A stretch of 50,786 nt of DNA from Omnitrophica WOR_2 bacterium RIFCSPHIGHO2_02_FULL_50_17 (GTDB lineage Bacteria > Omnitrophota > Gorgyraeia > Zapsychrales > Zapsychraceae): positions 1 to 50,786 of the forward strand of contig MHGQ01000065.1 in NCBI GenBank assembly GCA_001805645.1. The letters run 5' to 3'. The notes beneath the pieces were generated by a model. The model was not told where the DNA came from, did no database searches, and was given only the letters and a program-made list of their open reading frames with translations. Shown here piece by piece: positions 23,447 through 36,331 of the stretch. Each line of letters starts with the position of its first letter. Positions within the stretch are counted from its first letter, which is position 1. A program made the position numbers and the translations under genes.

Positions 23447-26400
23447 ATGGAACAATTAAAAATTAAAGATTTCAGCAAGTTTAAAGATGATTTTGAAATT
23501 CCCCATCTACTCAACATCCAGACAGAGGCCTATGAGGACTTTTTGCAGAAAGACATTGCTTCCGAAAAACGTAAAGATCAAGGATTAGAAGAGGTCTTTC
23601 GGGATGTCTTTCCGTTGGAAAGCTATGACGGCCGGATCAAGCTGGAGTATATAAGCTATACCTTAGGCAAAGAGAAATACCCTGCCGTTGAATGCAAGCG
23701 GCGCGGTATGACCTTTGCGGCTCCGTTAAAGGTGAAGCTGAGGCTCATTACCCCTGTGGATATCAAAGAGCAGGAAGTGTATTTCGGCGAATTCCCTCTC
23801 ATGACCGAGACGGGAACCTTTATTATTAACGGAGACGAGAGGGTTGTTGTATCTCAGATTCAGCGTCCGCCGGGGGTTTCCTTTGAGGAAGAGCTGCATC
23901 CGACGGGAAAAAGCATCTTTCACGGGAGGATTATTCCCTCGCGCGGGGCATGGTTTGAAATCAAATACGATCTCAACAATATTTTGTTGGCCTACATTGA
24001 CCGTCGAAGGAATTTTCCGGCCACTCAGATTCTTCGTATTATGGGATTGTCCTCCAATGAAGATATGCAGAAGATGCTGGGCGGGGATTTCGAGAAGATA
24101 AAACCGACTCTGGAAAAAGACCACACGACCAACAAGGAGGAGGCCCTTCTGGATTTTTATCGCAAGATGCGCCCCACTGAACCGGCAACCATTGAGGTGG
24201 CGGATACGCTCTTTTTCAGACTATTTTTTGACCCCAAACGCTATGATCTAAGTAAGGTCGGCCGTCATATCGTGAACCGGAAATTGAGGATGGAGGTGCC
24301 CTCCGAAAATCGTATCCTGGATATTGCGACGCTAGTGGAGGTGATGCGTTATTTGATCAATCTGCGTAACGGTGTGGGCGAGACGGATGACATCGACCAT
24401 CTCGGCAATAGGCGCATCAAGACCGTCGGGGAATTGGTTCAGAATCAAGTGCGTATCGGTCTGGCGCGCTTGGAGCGCTCCATCAAAGAGCGTCTCGTCG
24501 TCATGAGCAATTTCGAGAATCTTACGGCACATCATTTGATCAACTCCAGGCTTTTCTCCAACCAGATTCAGGATTTCTTCGCGCGGAGCCAATTATCCCA
24601 GTTTATGGATCAGGTCAATCCGTTGTCGGAGATGACCCATAAAAGACGCCTCAGCGCTCTTGGACCCGGAGGCTTATCCCGGGAGCGGGCAGGTTTTGAG
24701 GTCCGCGACGTCCATCCGACCCATTATGGACGCGTATGTCCCATCGAAACGCCCGAAGGGCCGAACATTGGTCTTATTGCCTCTTTGACGAACTGTGCCA
24801 GGGTCAATGATCTGGGGTTCATCGAGACGCCTTACCGCAAGGTGGCGGACGGACGGGTTACTAAGAAAATCGAATATTTAACGGCCGATAAGGATCAGAC
24901 GGTTCCTATTGCTCAGGCCAGTTCTCCCGTCGATAAAGACGGGAATTTTTTAGATAAAGAGGTTTCCTGCCGGCATAAGACGGATTTCCCCAAGGTCAAG
25001 CCCTCTGAGATTGCCTATATGGATGTTTCTTCACGGCAGATTGTTTCTGTGGCCGCTTCTTTAATTCCTTTTCTAGAACATGATGATGCCAACCGTGCGC
25101 TCATGGGCTCCAACATGCAGCGGCAGGCGGTGCCGTTAATGATCCCAGAGGTGCCTTATGTCGAAACGGGGATGGAGGAAAGGGTTGCTGCGGATTCGGG
25201 TGTAGTTGTGATCGCCAAAGAACCAGGGACGGTGACTAAGGTCGATGCGCGTGAAATCGTGGTGGGTGACACGGGTTACCCGTTACAGAATTTTCAAAGG
25301 ACTAACGCTAATACGTGTATTCATCAAAGGCCGCTGGTCAATATCGGGGACAGGGTTGAGCGGGGTGATGTCATCGCCGATGGCATCGCGACAAAGGACG
25401 GACACCTTGCCCAGGGGTGCAATGTCATGGTTGCCTTTATGCCGTGGCGCGGTTATAACTTTGAGGACGCGATCCTCATCAATGAGCGGGTGGTCCGTGA
25501 AGATAAGTTCACGTCCATTCATATAGAGAGGTTTGAGGTGGAGTGCCGGGAGACCCGGCTGGGCAATGAAGAGATTACGCGGGATATCCCCAATGTCGGC
25601 GAAGAAGCCCTGGTGAATCTCAATGAAGACGGTGTTGTCCGCATTGGCGCCGAAGTCAAGGCCGGTGATATCCTGGTTGGCAAAGTGACGCCGAAGAGCG
25701 AAAAAGAGCTTTCTCCCGAGGAGAGGCTCTTAAGGGCGATTTTCGGGGAAAAAGCCGCGGATATCCGTGATACTTCTTTAACGCTTTCCCCTGGGATTGA
25801 GGGGGTTGTGGTCAATACGGAGATCTTTCAGCGCAGCGAACGCGGGCGCAAGACCAAGGAAGACAAGAAAAAGGAAACGGAGGCCGTCGACAAAATTAAG
25901 GCCTATTATAAGCAGGAGATCGAGTTTGCCGAGGGGGAGAAGGAGAAAAAGCTCTGCAAAGTCTTAGATGTGGATAAGAAGAAGTTAAGCAAAATGCGGC
26001 TTGACGATCTTGAGGAGGATTCTGAGGCCGTGGAGATTATCCGTTTTTACGACGATAAGATCGCGGAATTGGTGGAAGAAGAGATGCAGGAGGTTGAGCG
26101 TATGAAGCGTGGGGATGAGCTGCCCGCCGGTGTTTTAAAACGCGTTGTTGTTCATATTGCCACCAAACGTAAAGTTTCCGAAGGCGATAAGATGGCGGGG
26201 CGTCACGGTAATAAAGGTATTGTGGCGCGCATATTGCCCGAAGAGGATATGCCCTTTTTGGGAGATGGGACAGCGGTCGATATCGTGCTCAATCCCTTAG
26301 GCGTTCCGTCGCGTATGAACGTGGGCCAGCTTTTGGAAACCCATTTAGGCTGGGCCGCGAAGACATTAGGATTTCATGCCATGACACCGGTTTTTAACGG

Positions 26401-26923
26401 GGCCACGGAGGAGGAAATACATGCTTGCCTGAGAGATGCTAATCTTCCCGAAGACGGAAAGACAACGGTGTATGACGGCCATACGGGGTTCCCCTTCGAT
26501 CAAAAGGTTACCGTCGGAATCATCTATATGCTGAAGTTGAATCATCTTGTCGATGAGAAAATCCATGCCCGTTCCATCGGGCCGTATTCGCTGGTCACCC
26601 AGCAGCCCTTAGGCGGAAAGGCTCATTTCGGCGGACAGCGGTTCGGGGAAATGGAGGTGTGGGCATTGGAGGCTTACGGTGCCGCCTATACGCTTCAGGA
26701 GATGTTGACGGTTAAAAGCGATGACGTGATAGGACGCAGCCGCATGTATGAGGCCATTGTTAAAGGCCAGCAGAGACTGGAGCCGGGCACCCCGGAATCG
26801 TTTAATGTCCTTGTCAAGGAGTTGCAGGGTCTATGTCTGGATATTCAGGTTATAAGGGCAGAGGCTAAAGAGGAAGAACCTGATCTGTTAACCAAGTTAA
26901 AAGGAAAAGATAGCGGAAAATGA
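23447..26923 (+). CDS. rpoB: DNA-directed RNA polymerase subunit beta
   Basis: About 1158 residues. The rifampicin region is clear ([19 protein letters not shown], then [14 protein letters not shown] and [14 protein letters not shown]). The aspartate, histidine and serine linked to rifampicin sensitivity are present; valine replaces the common asparagine after [14 protein letters not shown] holds the active-site lysines, and [25 protein letters not shown] lies near the end. A charged helical insertion (about residues 800-865) interrupts the later part. ATG 23447 is preferred; GTG 23435 in the same frame is possible. Overlaps rpoC by ATGA. Confidence 0.98.
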   Translation: MEQLKIKDFSKFKDDFEIPHLLNIQTEAYEDFLQKDIASEKRKDQGLEEVFRDVFPLESYDGRIKLEYISYTLGKEKYPAVECKRRGMTFAAPLKVKLRLITPVDIKEQEVYFGEFPLMTETGTFIINGDERVVVSQIQRPPGVSFEEELHPTGKSIFHGRIIPSRGAWFEIKYDLNNILLAYIDRRRNFPATQILRIMGLSSNEDMQKMLGGDFEKIKPTLEKDHTTNKEEALLDFYRKMRPTEPATIEVADTLFFRLFFDPKRYDLSKVGRHIVNRKLRMEVPSENRILDIATLVEVMRYLINLRNGVGETDDIDHLGNRRIKTVGELVQNQVRIGLARLERSIKERLVVMSNFENLTAHHLINSRLFSNQIQDFFARSQLSQFMDQVNPLSEMTHKRRLSALGPGGLSRERAGFEVRDVHPTHYGRVCPIETPEGPNIGLIASLTNCARVNDLGFIETPYRKVADGRVTKKIEYLTADKDQTVPIAQASSPVDKDGNFLDKEVSCRHKTDFPKVKPSEIAYMDVSSRQIVSVAASLIPFLEHDDANRALMGSNMQRQAVPLMIPEVPYVETGMEERVAADSGVVVIAKEPGTVTKVDAREIVVGDTGYPLQNFQRTNANTCIHQRPLVNIGDRVERGDVIADGIATKDGHLAQGCNVMVAFMPWRGYNFEDAILINERVVREDKFTSIHIERFEVECRETRLGNEEITRDIPNVGEEALVNLNEDGVVRIGAEVKAGDILVGKVTPKSEKELSPEERLLRAIFGEKAADIRDTSLTLSPGIEGVVVNTEIFQRSERGRKTKEDKKKETEAVDKIKAYYKQEIEFAEGEKEKKLCKVLDVDKKKLSKMRLDDLEEDSEAVEIIRFYDDKIAELVEEEMQEVERMKRGDELPAGVLKRVVVHIATKRKVSEGDKMAGRHGNKGIVARILPEEDMPFLGDGTAVDIVLNPLGVPSRMNVGQLLETHLGWAAKTLGFHAMTPVFNGATEEEIHACLRDANLPEDGKTTVYDGHTGFPFDQKVTVGIIYMLKLNHLVDEKIHARSIGPYSLVTQQPLGGKAHFGGQRFGEMEVWALEAYGAAYTLQEMLTVKSDDVIGRSRMYEAIVKGQQRLEPGTPESFNVLVKELQGLCLDIQVIRAEAKEEEPDLLTKLKGKDSGK

Positions 26924-29900
26924 TTAAAAGAGAAAATATACAAGATCAGGATTATGTTTCCATCAAGATCGCATCGCCAGAGACCATCCGCTCTTGGTCC
27001 TCCGGCAGCGTTAAAAAGGCCGAGACGCTGAATTACAGGACGTTAAAGCCGGAAAAAGACGGCCTCTTCTGCGAAAAGATTTTCGGGCCTGTTCGGGACT
27101 GGGAATGCAACTGCGGTAAATATAAAGGCATCAAGTTCAAGGGGATCACCTGCGATCGCTGCGGCGTGCTGGTGACACGTTCTTCGGTGCGTCGGCAACG
27201 CATGGGGCATATTGACCTGGCCTGTCCAGTGACGCATATCTGGTTTTATAAGGCCGTTCCGAGCCGCCTCTCTGCCCTTTTGCAGATCAGTCTGCGGGAT
27301 ATGGAGAAACTCATCTACTATGAAGAATATGTCGTGATTGATCCTGGCCGTACTCCCTTAAAGCCTAGGCAGTTCCTCTCTGAAGATGAGTATCAGGATG
27401 CCTTGGTCAAATACGGTGGCGATTTCAAGGCAAAAATCGGGGCGGAGGCCATTAAGGATATCTTGAAAGAGATTGATTTAAACGCCTTGTGTAAGAAGCT
27501 GCACCGTGATCTGGAAAAAGCCAACCCTGCAGGAACTAACCACAAGAAGATTGCAAAAACGTTGAAAGTGGTCGAGGATTTTAAGAAGTCCAGCAACGCC
27601 CCCGAGTGGATGGTGCTGGATGTCCTGCCTGTCATACCGCCGGATTTAAGACCGCTCGTTCCGCTGGAGGGCGGCAGATTCGCCACCTCCGATCTCAACG
27701 ATCTTTACCGTCGGGTTATTAATCGGAACAATCGTTTAAAGAAGCTCATGGACTTGAAGGCCCCTGAGATTATCTGCCGCAATGAGAAACGCATGCTTCA
27801 GGAGGCGGTGGATGCCTTACTGGATAACGGCCGTCATGGCCGTCCTGTGCTGGGATCGGGGAACCGTCCCTTAAAATCCCTGTCGGATATGCTCAAAGGG
27901 AAACAGGGCAGATTTCGCATGAATCTTTTGGGGAAGCGTGTCGATTATTCGGGGCGTTCGGTTATTGTGGTGGGGCCCAATCTGAAGCTGCATCAGTGCG
28001 GGTTGCCTAAGAAGATGGCGTTGGAATTGTTTGAGCCGTTTATTATCCGTAAGCTTCGTGAAAAAGGTTACGTGCATACCATTAAAGGCGCTAAGCGCAT
28101 GGTGGAACGAGAGAAGGCAGAAGTTTGGGATATCCTCGAGGAGGTTATTCAGGATCACCCGGTTATGCTCAACCGGGCCCCGACGCTTCACCGCTTAAGT
28201 ATCCAGGCCTTCTATCCTATTCTTGTAGAGGGCAAGGCGATCAAGCTGCATCCCTTGGTGTGCGCCGCTTTTAACGCTGATTTTGACGGGGATCAGATGG
28301 CCGTCCATGTGCCGCTCTCCTTGGAGGCTCAGATGGAATGCCGGTTGGAGCTCTTGTCCGCCAACAATCTGTTTTCTCCGGCGGACGGCAGGCCGATTGT
28401 AACGCCTTCACAGGATATGGTTTTGGGTCTTTATTATCTGACCAAGGAAGATTCCAAGAATGAGGAAGACAGCCGCATCTTTTCCTCGGCGGAGGAGGTC
28501 ATTGTTGCCTTCAATGACGGTTTTATAAATCTGCACAAACGCATTAAATTGCGGATTGCGACACATATTTGGGGAGAAGAGAAGCCGTCTCTGGTTATTT
28601 CCGAGGAGGATGCCCTCGACATGGCAGGAGAAACGAAAGAGAATAAAGAAGAACGCAGCCATGTCCCTGTTATCGAAACAACGGTGGGCCGCGTGCTTTT
28701 TAACGCGATACTGCCGGAGGGGTTTGGTTTTGTCAATGAGTTGATGGATAAGAAGAAAATAGGGGCAGTTGTTTCGGATTGTTATAAACGCTTCGGGCAG
28801 GCCAAGACGATTCAGCTTTTGGATGACCTCAAGGAAACAGGGTTTATCAATGCCACACTCGCCGGGATATCCATCGGGATTGGCGACATGACGATCCCGA
28901 GTGAAAAGGGAGAGATTGTCAAAAATTCCAAGCAGGAGGTGGCCAAGGTTGAGGATCAATACCGCAAGGGGATCATTACCGGACGAGAGCGTTATAACAA
29001 GATTATTGATATCTGGACGCATACAACCGAAACGATGTCGGATCTTGTCTTCAAGCAGATGGATCCGTTTAATCCCGTTTTTATTATGGCGGATTCAGGG
29101 GCGAGGGGATCGCGTCTGCAGATTCGCCAGCTCTCGGGGATGCGCGGGTTGATGGCTAAACCCTCAGGTGAGATTATCGAGAATCCCATTACGGCCAGTT
29201 TTCGCGAAGGATTAACAGTGTTGGAATACTTCATATCAACGCACGGCGCACGTAAAGGATTAGCAGATACGGCGCTCAAGACGGCCGATGCCGGTTACCT
29301 GACGCGGCGTCTGGTCGACGTGGCCCAGGAGATGGTTGTGGCGACGCAAGACTGTGGCACGTTAAACGGCATCACGGTTTCCGCCATTGTCGAGGGGGAT
29401 GAGCTTGTGGTGAGTTTGAATGAGCGCATCACGGGGCGCGTGGCCTTGGATACGATTGTTGATGTCGTCACCGATCAGAAGGTCATTGAGGCCGGAGAGG
29501 TGATTGACGAGGAGACGGCGGAGTTCATCGAGCATCTGGGTATTGAGAAGGTCCGCATCCGAAGCGTTCTGACTTGTGAAGTCGAGCGGGGGGTGTGCGT
29601 AAAATGTTACGGCCGCAATCTGGCCACCCAGCGTTTGGTGGAAATCGGCGAGGCCGTCGGGACAATCGCTGCCCAGAGCATCGGTGAGCCTGGGACCCAA
29701 TTGACGATGCGTACCTTCCATATCGGCGGTACGGCCAGTCGCGCCATTGAACAATCATTTTATAAAAGCAAAAATGCCGGGATGGTGAAGTATCACCAAC
29801 TGCGCGTGGTCGCCAAGGGCAATGAATTCATCGTGCTGAACCGTAACGGCTCTTTGAGTATCAACAATGAATATGGACGGGAATTCGAGCGTTATCAGCT

Positions 29901-31044
29901 TCCGCAAGGGGCCGTTATCAAAGTCGCGGATGGCGCCTCCATCGCCCAGGATAAAGTTTTTGTTACCTGGGACCCTTACACGGTTCCGATTATCACGGAG
30001 GTGAAGGGAAGCGTCACTTCCGAAGATCTGATTCCCGATGTCACCGTCCAGGAGGAACAAAATCCGATTACGGGCGTCACCGAGCGCGTCGTTGTCGAGC
30101 ATAAACAGGAATATCATCCGCAGATTATCATTACGAACGATAAGAAAGAAATCGTCGGGATTTATTCGATTTCCATCGGCGCTCATATTCTTGTGAAGGA
30201 CAAGCAGGAGGTTAACGCCGGAGATCTTATCGCGAAGATCCCGCGCGGCTTTGGTAAAACGCGCGATATTACAGGAGGACTTCCTCGGGTGGCCGAATTG
30301 TTCGAGGCCCGAAGACCCAAGGACCCGGCTGTTATTAGCGAGATCGACGGTGTCGTTGAATTCGGTCAGGACCGTCGGGGACGGCGGAGCATCATCGTTA
30401 AAAGCCCTACGGGGATGACGGCCGAGTACACTATCCCTCACGGCAAACACCCCAACGTCTACAAAGGCGATCGGATTTTTGCGGGGCAGCAGTTGACGGA
30501 TGGCCCGGTTGTTCCGCATGATATCTTGCGTGTCTGCGGGGATAAAGTCTTGCAGGAATATCTCTTGAATGAAGTTCAGGAGGTTTACCGTCTCCAGGGG
30601 GTGCGTATTAACGATAAGCATATCGAACTTATCATTGCGCAGATGCTTAAGAAAGTGAAGATTGAAGATTCCGGGGATACGTCTTTCTTGATCGGAGAGC
30701 AGGTCAATAAGATGACATTCAAGAAGGCCAATGAAGAAGTGATTAAGAAGAAGGGAAAACCGGCCCAGGCCACACCGCTTTTGTTGGGCGTGACGAAGGT
30801 GTCTTTGACAACAGACAGTTTCATTGCCTCGGCGAGCTTCCAGGAGACAACAAGGGTGTTGACAGAGGCAGCCTCTTCTGGTAGAATCGACTTTCTTTGT
30901 GGCTTGAAAGAGAACGTCATTGTGGGACATCTGATTCCGGCGGGGACCGGATTAAGGGAATATAAAAATGTGGAAGTGGTAAAGTATGCCGACGATACAA
31001 CAGCTCATTCGAAAGAGCAGAGTCCAGAAAACCAAAAAGAGTAA
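26920..31044 (+). CDS. rpoC: DNA-directed RNA polymerase subunit beta'
   Basis: 1374 residues. The N-terminal zinc site is [15 protein letters not shown], the catalytic loop is [12 protein letters not shown], the bridge helix and trigger loop region contains [21 protein letters not shown], and the second zinc site is [17 protein letters not shown]. The protein is a single chain of the normal bacterial size. It begins inside rpoB (ATGA). Its last 19 codons overlap the beginning of rpsL in another frame; the tail ends in a polar THAHSKEQ-like segment that is not conserved in the family as I know it. Confidence 0.98.
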   Translation: MIKRENIQDQDYVSIKIASPETIRSWSSGSVKKAETLNYRTLKPEKDGLFCEKIFGPVRDWECNCGKYKGIKFKGITCDRCGVLVTRSSVRRQRMGHIDLACPVTHIWFYKAVPSRLSALLQISLRDMEKLIYYEEYVVIDPGRTPLKPRQFLSEDEYQDALVKYGGDFKAKIGAEAIKDILKEIDLNALCKKLHRDLEKANPAGTNHKKIAKTLKVVEDFKKSSNAPEWMVLDVLPVIPPDLRPLVPLEGGRFATSDLNDLYRRVINRNNRLKKLMDLKAPEIICRNEKRMLQEAVDALLDNGRHGRPVLGSGNRPLKSLSDMLKGKQGRFRMNLLGKRVDYSGRSVIVVGPNLKLHQCGLPKKMALELFEPFIIRKLREKGYVHTIKGAKRMVEREKAEVWDILEEVIQDHPVMLNRAPTLHRLSIQAFYPILVEGKAIKLHPLVCAAFNADFDGDQMAVHVPLSLEAQMECRLELLSANNLFSPADGRPIVTPSQDMVLGLYYLTKEDSKNEEDSRIFSSAEEVIVAFNDGFINLHKRIKLRIATHIWGEEKPSLVISEEDALDMAGETKENKEERSHVPVIETTVGRVLFNAILPEGFGFVNELMDKKKIGAVVSDCYKRFGQAKTIQLLDDLKETGFINATLAGISIGIGDMTIPSEKGEIVKNSKQEVAKVEDQYRKGIITGRERYNKIIDIWTHTTETMSDLVFKQMDPFNPVFIMADSGARGSRLQIRQLSGMRGLMAKPSGEIIENPITASFREGLTVLEYFISTHGARKGLADTALKTADAGYLTRRLVDVAQEMVVATQDCGTLNGITVSAIVEGDELVVSLNERITGRVALDTIVDVVTDQKVIEAGEVIDEETAEFIEHLGIEKVRIRSVLTCEVERGVCVKCYGRNLATQRLVEIGEAVGTIAAQSIGEPGTQLTMRTFHIGGTASRAIEQSFYKSKNAGMVKYHQLRVVAKGNEFIVLNRNGSLSINNEYGREFERYQLPQGAVIKVADGASIAQDKVFVTWDPYTVPIITEVKGSVTSEDLIPDVTVQEEQNPITGVTERVVVEHKQEYHPQIIITNDKKEIVGIYSISIGAHILVKDKQEVNAGDLIAKIPRGFGKTRDITGGLPRVAELFEARRPKDPAVISEIDGVVEFGQDRRGRRSIIVKSPTGMTAEYTIPHGKHPNVYKGDRIFAGQQLTDGPVVPHDILRVCGDKVLQEYLLNEVQEVYRLQGVRINDKHIELIIAQMLKKVKIEDSGDTSFLIGEQVNKMTFKKANEEVIKKKGKPAQATPLLLGVTKVSLTTDSFIASASFQETTRVLTEAASSGRIDFLCGLKENVIVGHLIPAGTGLREYKNVEVVKYADDTTAHSKEQSPENQKE

Positions 31045-31363
31045 ATCCCCGGCCTTGATGGCATCGCCGTTTCGACGGGGCGTTTGTCTGCAGGTAAAGA
31101 CAATGACGCCTAAAAAACCGAACTCGGCGCTGCGTAAGATTGCCAGGGTGCGGTTGTCCAATAAAGTGGAAGTGACTTCTTATATCCCCGGCGAGGGACA
31201 TAATCTTCAGGAACACTCGATTGTGTTGGTGCGGGGAGGACGCGTGAAGGATCTGCCGGGGGTGCGTTACCATATTGTCCGGGGGACGCTGGACACCGTC
31301 GGTGTTTCCAAACGCAAGAAATCGCGTTCAAAATACGGGGCCAAAAGCGAGACGAGTAAATAA
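30986..31363 (+). CDS. rpsL: 30S ribosomal protein S12
   Basis: 125 residues. The start [12 protein letters not shown] is exactly the family start, so the ATG at 30986 is secure even though it lies 59 nt inside rpoC. The decoding-site loops [14 protein letters not shown] and [17 protein letters not shown] are intact, with lysines associated with streptomycin sensitivity. S12 checks codon-anticodon pairing in the A site. It is separated from rpsG by 2 nt. Confidence 0.97.
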   Translation: MPTIQQLIRKSRVQKTKKSKSPALMASPFRRGVCLQVKTMTPKKPNSALRKIARVRLSNKVEVTSYIPGEGHNLQEHSIVLVRGGRVKDLPGVRYHIVRGTLDTVGVSKRKKSRSKYGAKSETSK

Positions 31364-31365
31364 CG

Positions 31366-31836
31366 ATGAGAAGACGACGCGCCGAACAAAGGGAATCCTT
31401 GGCGGATCCTAAATACAGTAACCGCCTTGTGGCAAAATTTATCAATGCGGTTATGCTGCAGGGAAAAAAGACCGTGGCCGAGAATATCGTCTACGGGGCA
31501 TTAGATATCATTGAAGAGAAAAATCACGAAACCGGCGCTCTCAAGATTTTCCAAAAGGCTATTGACAGCGCCCGTCCCAAACTTGAGGTCAAGTCAAGGC
31601 GTGTTGGTGGAGCCACGTATCAGGTGCCGATGGAAGTGCCGGTTGCCCGAGGCAATGCCCTGGCGATGCGCTGGATTCGGGACTTCGCCCGCAAGAAAAA
31701 GGGAAAGCCGATGGAGGTTAAATTGGCCGACGAGCTGCTAGCGGCATCGAAGGGCGAGGGGCCGGCGATTCGAAAGCGCGATGACACGCATAAGATGGCC
31801 GAGGCCAATAAGGCCTTTGCCCATTTGAGATGGTAA
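31366..31836 (+). CDS. rpsG: 30S ribosomal protein S7
   Basis: 156 residues, standard length. The start [21 protein letters not shown], the beta-hairpin region [12 protein letters not shown] and the C-terminal helices ([15 protein letters not shown]) are canonical. S7 nucleates assembly of the 30S head and lines the E site. It follows rpsL closely and precedes fusA by 28 nt, the classic str order. Confidence 0.98.
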   Translation: MRRRRAEQRESLADPKYSNRLVAKFINAVMLQGKKTVAENIVYGALDIIEEKNHETGALKIFQKAIDSARPKLEVKSRRVGGATYQVPMEVPVARGNALAMRWIRDFARKKKGKPMEVKLADELLAASKGEGPAIRKRDDTHKMAEANKAFAHLRW

Positions 31837-31864
31837 TGGTTTTGGAGCGGCAAGAAAGACTATA

Positions 31865-33958
31865 ATGGAAACGCCACTTAAGGATGTAAGAAATATAGGA
31901 ATTATCGCTCATATCGATGCGGGTAAAACAACGACGACCGAACGCATCTTGTTTTATACCGGCGTGATTCATAAGATGGGGAATATTGACGATGGTAATA
32001 CCACCATGGACTGGATGGAGCAGGAGCGTGAGAGAGGCATCACTATCACAGCGGCCAATATTACTTGTTCCTGGAAGAATAAAAAAATAAATATCATTGA
32101 TACGCCGGGACACGTTGATTTCACCATAGAGGTGGAGCGTTCCCTCAAAGTTTTGGACGGGGCCGTGGTTGTCCTTTGCGCGACAAGCGGGGTCCAGCCT
32201 CAGACAGAAACCGTCTGGCGCCAGGCAGACCGTTATAATGTTCCGAGGATTGCCTTTATCAATAAGATGGACCGTTTGGGGGCCAATTTTGACCGTGTGA
32301 TTGGTGAAATCCATGATCGTCTGGGGGCCAATGCCGCGGCTGTTTTTTTCCCGGATGCGGCTGAAGATAAATTTAAGGGGATTATTGATGTGGTCAGTCA
32401 GAAATACATCACCTATAAAGATGACGAGGGATCGGAGATGATTATAGAAGAGGTCCCTGAACAATTCAAAGATAAGCTCAAAGAGTACCGGCACACCCTT
32501 GTCGAGCGTCTGGCCGATGCCGATGACGCGATTGCCGAAAAATTTCTGGAAGAAAAAGAGATTGCCGTTGAGGATTTTCAGGCGGCGATCCGCCGCGCCG
32601 TCATCCAGAACGCCTTTCTGCCTGTTTTGTGCGGTTCGTCATTAAGAAATAGAGGGGTGCAGCTTGTCCTGGATGCGGTCTGCGATTATCTGCCCTCCCC
32701 GCTGGATGTACCACCGGTGAAAGGGACAGATCCTTCCACCAAGGAAATGGTAACGCGCGAACCTTCTGCGGAGGCTCCGTTAAGTGCTTTGGTCTTTAAG
32801 ATAGCTACGGATCCTTATGTCGGGAAATTATTTTACACCCGGATTTATTCCGGGAAGATTGTCTCCGGAACACAAATCTATAACTCGACACGGCAGATCC
32901 GGGAACGGATCTCCAAAGTGGTGATCATGCATTCCCATAAACAGGAAATTGTCCCGAGCATAGCCGCTGGGGAGATTGTGGCTCTCGTCGGTTTAAAAGA
33001 GAGTAAAACAGGGGATACCTTGTGCGATCAGGACAAAAGGATCATCTTGGAAAGAATGCGGGTCCCGGAGCCGGTCGTTTCGATGTCCATCGAGCCGAAG
33101 ACTAAGGCAGACCAGGACAAGATGGGGATGACCTTAAAGAAATTTTTGGATGAAGACCCCTCCCTGAGAGTCGAATATGACCAGGAAACCGCTCAGACGA
33201 TTATTTCCGGAATGGGTGAGCTGCATTTGGATATCGTGATCGACCGCATGAGACGCGAATTCAATCTGGAAACCAATATCGGCCGTCCCCAGGTGGCTTA
33301 CAAGGAGACGATTACGCGGAAAGTTATGGATGTGGTCGGGAAGTTTATCAGTCAGACCGGCGGACGCGGCCAATATGGCCATGTCGTTATTAACGTTGAA
33401 CCGGCTGAAGAGCGCGGGAAGGGCGTTGAATTTATTAATAAGATTAAGGGCGGGGCGATCCCGCGCGAGTTTATCCCGGCCATTGAGAAGGGAATCCGCG
33501 AAGGGACATTGAATGGTGTGTTGGGGGGGTATCCTGTGACGGATTTTGTGATAACGTTAATTGATGGGTCATTTCATGAGGTGGACTCAAGCGAGTTGGC
33601 ATTCCACTTAGCCGCCAGGGCCGCTTTGAGGGATGCCTTGCAAAAGGGAAAGTCGGTTTTCCTGGAGCCGATTATGGATATCGAAGTAGCCGCCCCGGAG
33701 GAATATATGGGATCGGTTCTAGGGGATCTGAATACGCGCCGGGCGAAAATTATCCATATGGGAACGCGGGGGAAAATAAAGGCGGCCCGTTGCGAGGTGC
33801 CGCTCGCGGAGATGTTTAATTATGTCAATGCCCTGCGTTCATTGACCCAAGGCAGGGCCTCCTTTACAATGGAGCCGGCCTTTTATGCAGAGGTGCCGCA
33901 CTCGATTGCCGAAAAAATTATCGGGGCACGACAGGATGTCGTTGGAAAAAGGGGCTGA
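31865..33958 (+). CDS. fusA: Elongation factor G
   Basis: 697 residues. The G domain carries [15 protein letters not shown] (P-loop), the switch I segment [17 protein letters not shown] and NKMDR. Domain II and the C-terminal domains III-V follow with GMGELHLDI and [13 protein letters not shown] drives translocation and, with RRF, ribosome recycling. No second fusA copy is in the window. A 66-nt gap with AGAGGAGG leads to tuf. Confidence 0.98.
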   Translation: METPLKDVRNIGIIAHIDAGKTTTTERILFYTGVIHKMGNIDDGNTTMDWMEQERERGITITAANITCSWKNKKINIIDTPGHVDFTIEVERSLKVLDGAVVVLCATSGVQPQTETVWRQADRYNVPRIAFINKMDRLGANFDRVIGEIHDRLGANAAAVFFPDAAEDKFKGIIDVVSQKYITYKDDEGSEMIIEEVPEQFKDKLKEYRHTLVERLADADDAIAEKFLEEKEIAVEDFQAAIRRAVIQNAFLPVLCGSSLRNRGVQLVLDAVCDYLPSPLDVPPVKGTDPSTKEMVTREPSAEAPLSALVFKIATDPYVGKLFYTRIYSGKIVSGTQIYNSTRQIRERISKVVIMHSHKQEIVPSIAAGEIVALVGLKESKTGDTLCDQDKRIILERMRVPEPVVSMSIEPKTKADQDKMGMTLKKFLDEDPSLRVEYDQETAQTIISGMGELHLDIVIDRMRREFNLETNIGRPQVAYKETITRKVMDVVGKFISQTGGRGQYGHVVINVEPAEERGKGVEFINKIKGGAIPREFIPAIEKGIREGTLNGVLGGYPVTDFVITLIDGSFHEVDSSELAFHLAARAALRDALQKGKSVFLEPIMDIEVAAPEEYMGSVLGDLNTRRAKIIHMGTRGKIKAARCEVPLAEMFNYVNALRSLTQGRASFTMEPAFYAEVPHSIAEKIIGARQDVVGKRG

Positions 33959-34024
33959 AGGGTATAAGGGAATCGGATAAGAACATAAAGGAAGCAAAGG
34001 TTTTGTGTAAAAGAGGAGGAACAT

Positions 34025-35218
34025 ATGGCTAAGGGAAAATTCATAAGGACGAAGCCACACTTGAATATCGGAACCATCGGTCACGTCGATCACGGAAAAA
34101 CGACGTTAAGCTCGGCTATCACGATGGTATTGCATAAAAAGGGGTTGGCCGAGGCGCGCACCTATGATTCTATCGATAACGCCCCTGAGGAAAAGGAGCG
34201 CGGTGTCACCATCAATATTTCCCATATTGAGTATGAGACCGAGAAAAGACATTACGCGCATATCGACTGTCCCGGTCACGCGGACTATATCAAGAACATG
34301 ATTACGGGTGCCGCCCAGATGGACGGGGCGATCCTTGTGGTGTCGGCCGCGGACGGCGCCATGCCTCAGACCAAAGAGCATATCCTCTTAGCCCGTCAGG
34401 TCAATGTTCCTTCCATTGTTGTCTTCCTTAATAAATGCGATCAGGTTGATGATAAAGAGCTCCTGGACCTCGTTGAGCTGGAGGTCAGGGAGCTTCTGAA
34501 TAAGTATAAATATGACGGCGACAAGACACCGATCATTAAAGGAAGCGCCTTGGATGCGCTCAACAATCTGGATAATGCGGAAAAGACAAAGTGCATTATT
34601 GACTTGATGCAGGCGGTGGACGCCTTTATTTCGGAACCTGTGCGGGAGCTGGATAAGCCGTTTTCCATGGCTGTGGAGGACGTTTTTTCCATTTCGGGGC
34701 GCGGGACAGTTGCCACAGGCCGCATCGAACGCGGTAAGGTCAAAGTCGGCCAGGAGGTGGACATCGTCGGGATGACGAAGGAAATCAAAAAGACGGTTGT
34801 CACGGGTGTTGAGATGTTCCGTAAAGAGCTGGATGAAGGACAGGCCGGAGATAACGTGGGACTTCTCTTGCGTGGTGTGGAAAAAGAGGACATTCAAAGA
34901 GGACAAGTTTTGGCGGCGGCAGGATCAATCACGCCGCATACAAAATTCAAGGCCAAGACCTATATTCTGACAAAAGAAGAGGGGGGCCGTCATACGCCGT
35001 TTTTCAAAGGGTACCGGCCTCAGTTTTATTTCCGGACCACAGACGTGACGGGATCTGCTTCCTTGCCCGCAGGGGTGGAGATGTGCATGCCTGGGGATAA
35101 CGTGGAGCTGGAAGTTGAATTGATTGCCCCTGTGGCTATGGAGAAAGAGCTGCGCTTTGCTATCCGTGAAGGGGGGCATACGGTCGGTGCCGGTGTTATC
35201 CACGAAATCTTGGCGTAA
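34025..35218 (+). CDS. tuf: Elongation factor Tu
   Basis: 397 residues. [10 protein letters not shown] (P-loop), [15 protein letters not shown] (switch I), [15 protein letters not shown] (switch II) and [16 protein letters not shown] (base specificity) are all intact. Domains 2 and 3 include [13 protein letters not shown] and the kirromycin-site region [21 protein letters not shown]-Tu delivers aminoacyl-tRNA to the ribosome. It has a strong GAGGAGG ribosome binding site. A 68-nt gap without a visible promoter or terminator separates it from rpsJ. Confidence 0.98.
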   Translation: MAKGKFIRTKPHLNIGTIGHVDHGKTTLSSAITMVLHKKGLAEARTYDSIDNAPEEKERGVTINISHIEYETEKRHYAHIDCPGHADYIKNMITGAAQMDGAILVVSAADGAMPQTKEHILLARQVNVPSIVVFLNKCDQVDDKELLDLVELEVRELLNKYKYDGDKTPIIKGSALDALNNLDNAEKTKCIIDLMQAVDAFISEPVRELDKPFSMAVEDVFSISGRGTVATGRIERGKVKVGQEVDIVGMTKEIKKTVVTGVEMFRKELDEGQAGDNVGLLLRGVEKEDIQRGQVLAAAGSITPHTKFKAKTYILTKEEGGRHTPFFKGYRPQFYFRTTDVTGSASLPAGVEMCMPGDNVELEVELIAPVAMEKELRFAIREGGHTVGAGVIHEILA

Positions 35219-35286
35219 CAGGGCGGCGGTGCAGGATTATGGTTCGCCTTATGCTCACCATCCTGAGCTAAAAGCGATGGAGAATT

Positions 35287-35589
35287 ATGCAGAAAATACG
35301 AATCAAACTTAAAGCTTACGATCACAGGTTGATTGACCAGTCAGCCCAGGAGATTCTTGACACGGCTATCCGCACAGGGGCCAAGGTTTCAGGGCCTGTG
35401 CCTCTGCCGACCAAAAAGGAGCTCTATACGGTCTTAAGGTCTCCTGTGATTGATAAGAAGTCCAGGGAGCAGTTTCAACTCGCCACGCACAAGAGGCTCA
35501 TTGACCTGATTGAGCCGACCGCTAAGACCGTGGAGGCCTTGCGGAAGCTGAATCTGCCCGCGGGTGTTAACGTTGAAATCAAACAGTAG
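35287..35589 (+). CDS. rpsJ: 30S ribosomal protein S10
   Basis: 100 residues. The start [23 protein letters not shown] and the loop [18 protein letters not shown] are canonical. S10 is part of the 30S head and is the NusE partner of NusG, which lies upstream in the same run. It opens the S10 cluster. A GGAGAA ribosome binding site precedes the ATG. Confidence 0.98.
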   Translation: MQKIRIKLKAYDHRLIDQSAQEILDTAIRTGAKVSGPVPLPTKKELYTVLRSPVIDKKSREQFQLATHKRLIDLIEPTAKTVEALRKLNLPAGVNVEIKQ

Positions 35590-35608
35590 AAATTCCTAGG
35601 GACGAGGT

Positions 35609-36319
35609 ATGATTAGAGGATTGATCGGCAAAAAACTTGGTATGACGCAGATTTTCGACAAAGAGGGGGACGTCGTTCCCGTAACCGTTGTCGAGGCGGG
35701 ACCTTGCACCATATTGGATATAAAGGATTCGCCGATGAAGGTTAAGCTCGGGTTTGATCCTGTGAGGGAATCCCTTGTCAATAAACCCCGTCAGGGATTC
35801 TTTAAAAAAGTGGGTGTTTCGCCTCTGCGGATGATTAGAGAATTTGAGTCGAGCGATAACAAGGATTATAAAGTCGGCCAGCAGTTAACGGCGGATGTTT
35901 TTAAAGCCGGGGACTTTGTGGATGTGTCTGGGACCTCCATCGGCAAAGGTTTTCAGGGCGGGATGAAGCGTTGGCATTGGCGCGGCGGGGGAGCTACTCA
36001 TGGCTCCATGCATCATAGACGCGTTGGATCTATCGGGGCGAGCGCTGATCCCTCCAGGACGCTTCCGGGATCGCACATGCCCGGTCATATGGGGGCGCAG
36101 CCTGCGACGGTGCAGAGTTTGCGTGTCATGAACGTGGACGTCGAGCATAACACGATTCTCGTCAAAGGGGCGGTTCCCGGTACTAGCAATGCTTATCTGG
36201 TCATTAACCGTTCCAAGAAAAAGAAATTTAAGCCGTTGGATGTGGAAAAGAAGGCTGTTATCCGTAAGATTAATCCGATGAAGCAGAGTAAGGCCAAAGT
36301 CGCAGGAAAGGCTAAATAA
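35609..36319 (+). CDS. rplC: 50S ribosomal protein L3
   Basis: 236 residues, slightly longer than the usual ~210 because of a basic C-terminal tail (from about residue 205, rich in Lys). The core has GLIGKKLGMTQIF at the start, and the loop reaching the peptidyl transferase centre contains GGGATHGSMHHRRVGSIGA. L3 is one of the first proteins to join the 50S subunit. Confidence 0.98.
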   Translation: MIRGLIGKKLGMTQIFDKEGDVVPVTVVEAGPCTILDIKDSPMKVKLGFDPVRESLVNKPRQGFFKKVGVSPLRMIREFESSDNKDYKVGQQLTADVFKAGDFVDVSGTSIGKGFQGGMKRWHWRGGGATHGSMHHRRVGSIGASADPSRTLPGSHMPGHMGAQPATVQSLRVMNVDVEHNTILVKGAVPGTSNAYLVINRSKKKKFKPLDVEKKAVIRKINPMKQSKAKVAGKAK

Positions 36320-36331
36320 AGGATTAAGGGT

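Noticed and set aside
29755-30930. 391-residue minus-strand frame opposite rpoC
   Set aside because: rpoC is full length and certain; the antisense frame is rich in His, Arg and Asn as expected from complemented codons.
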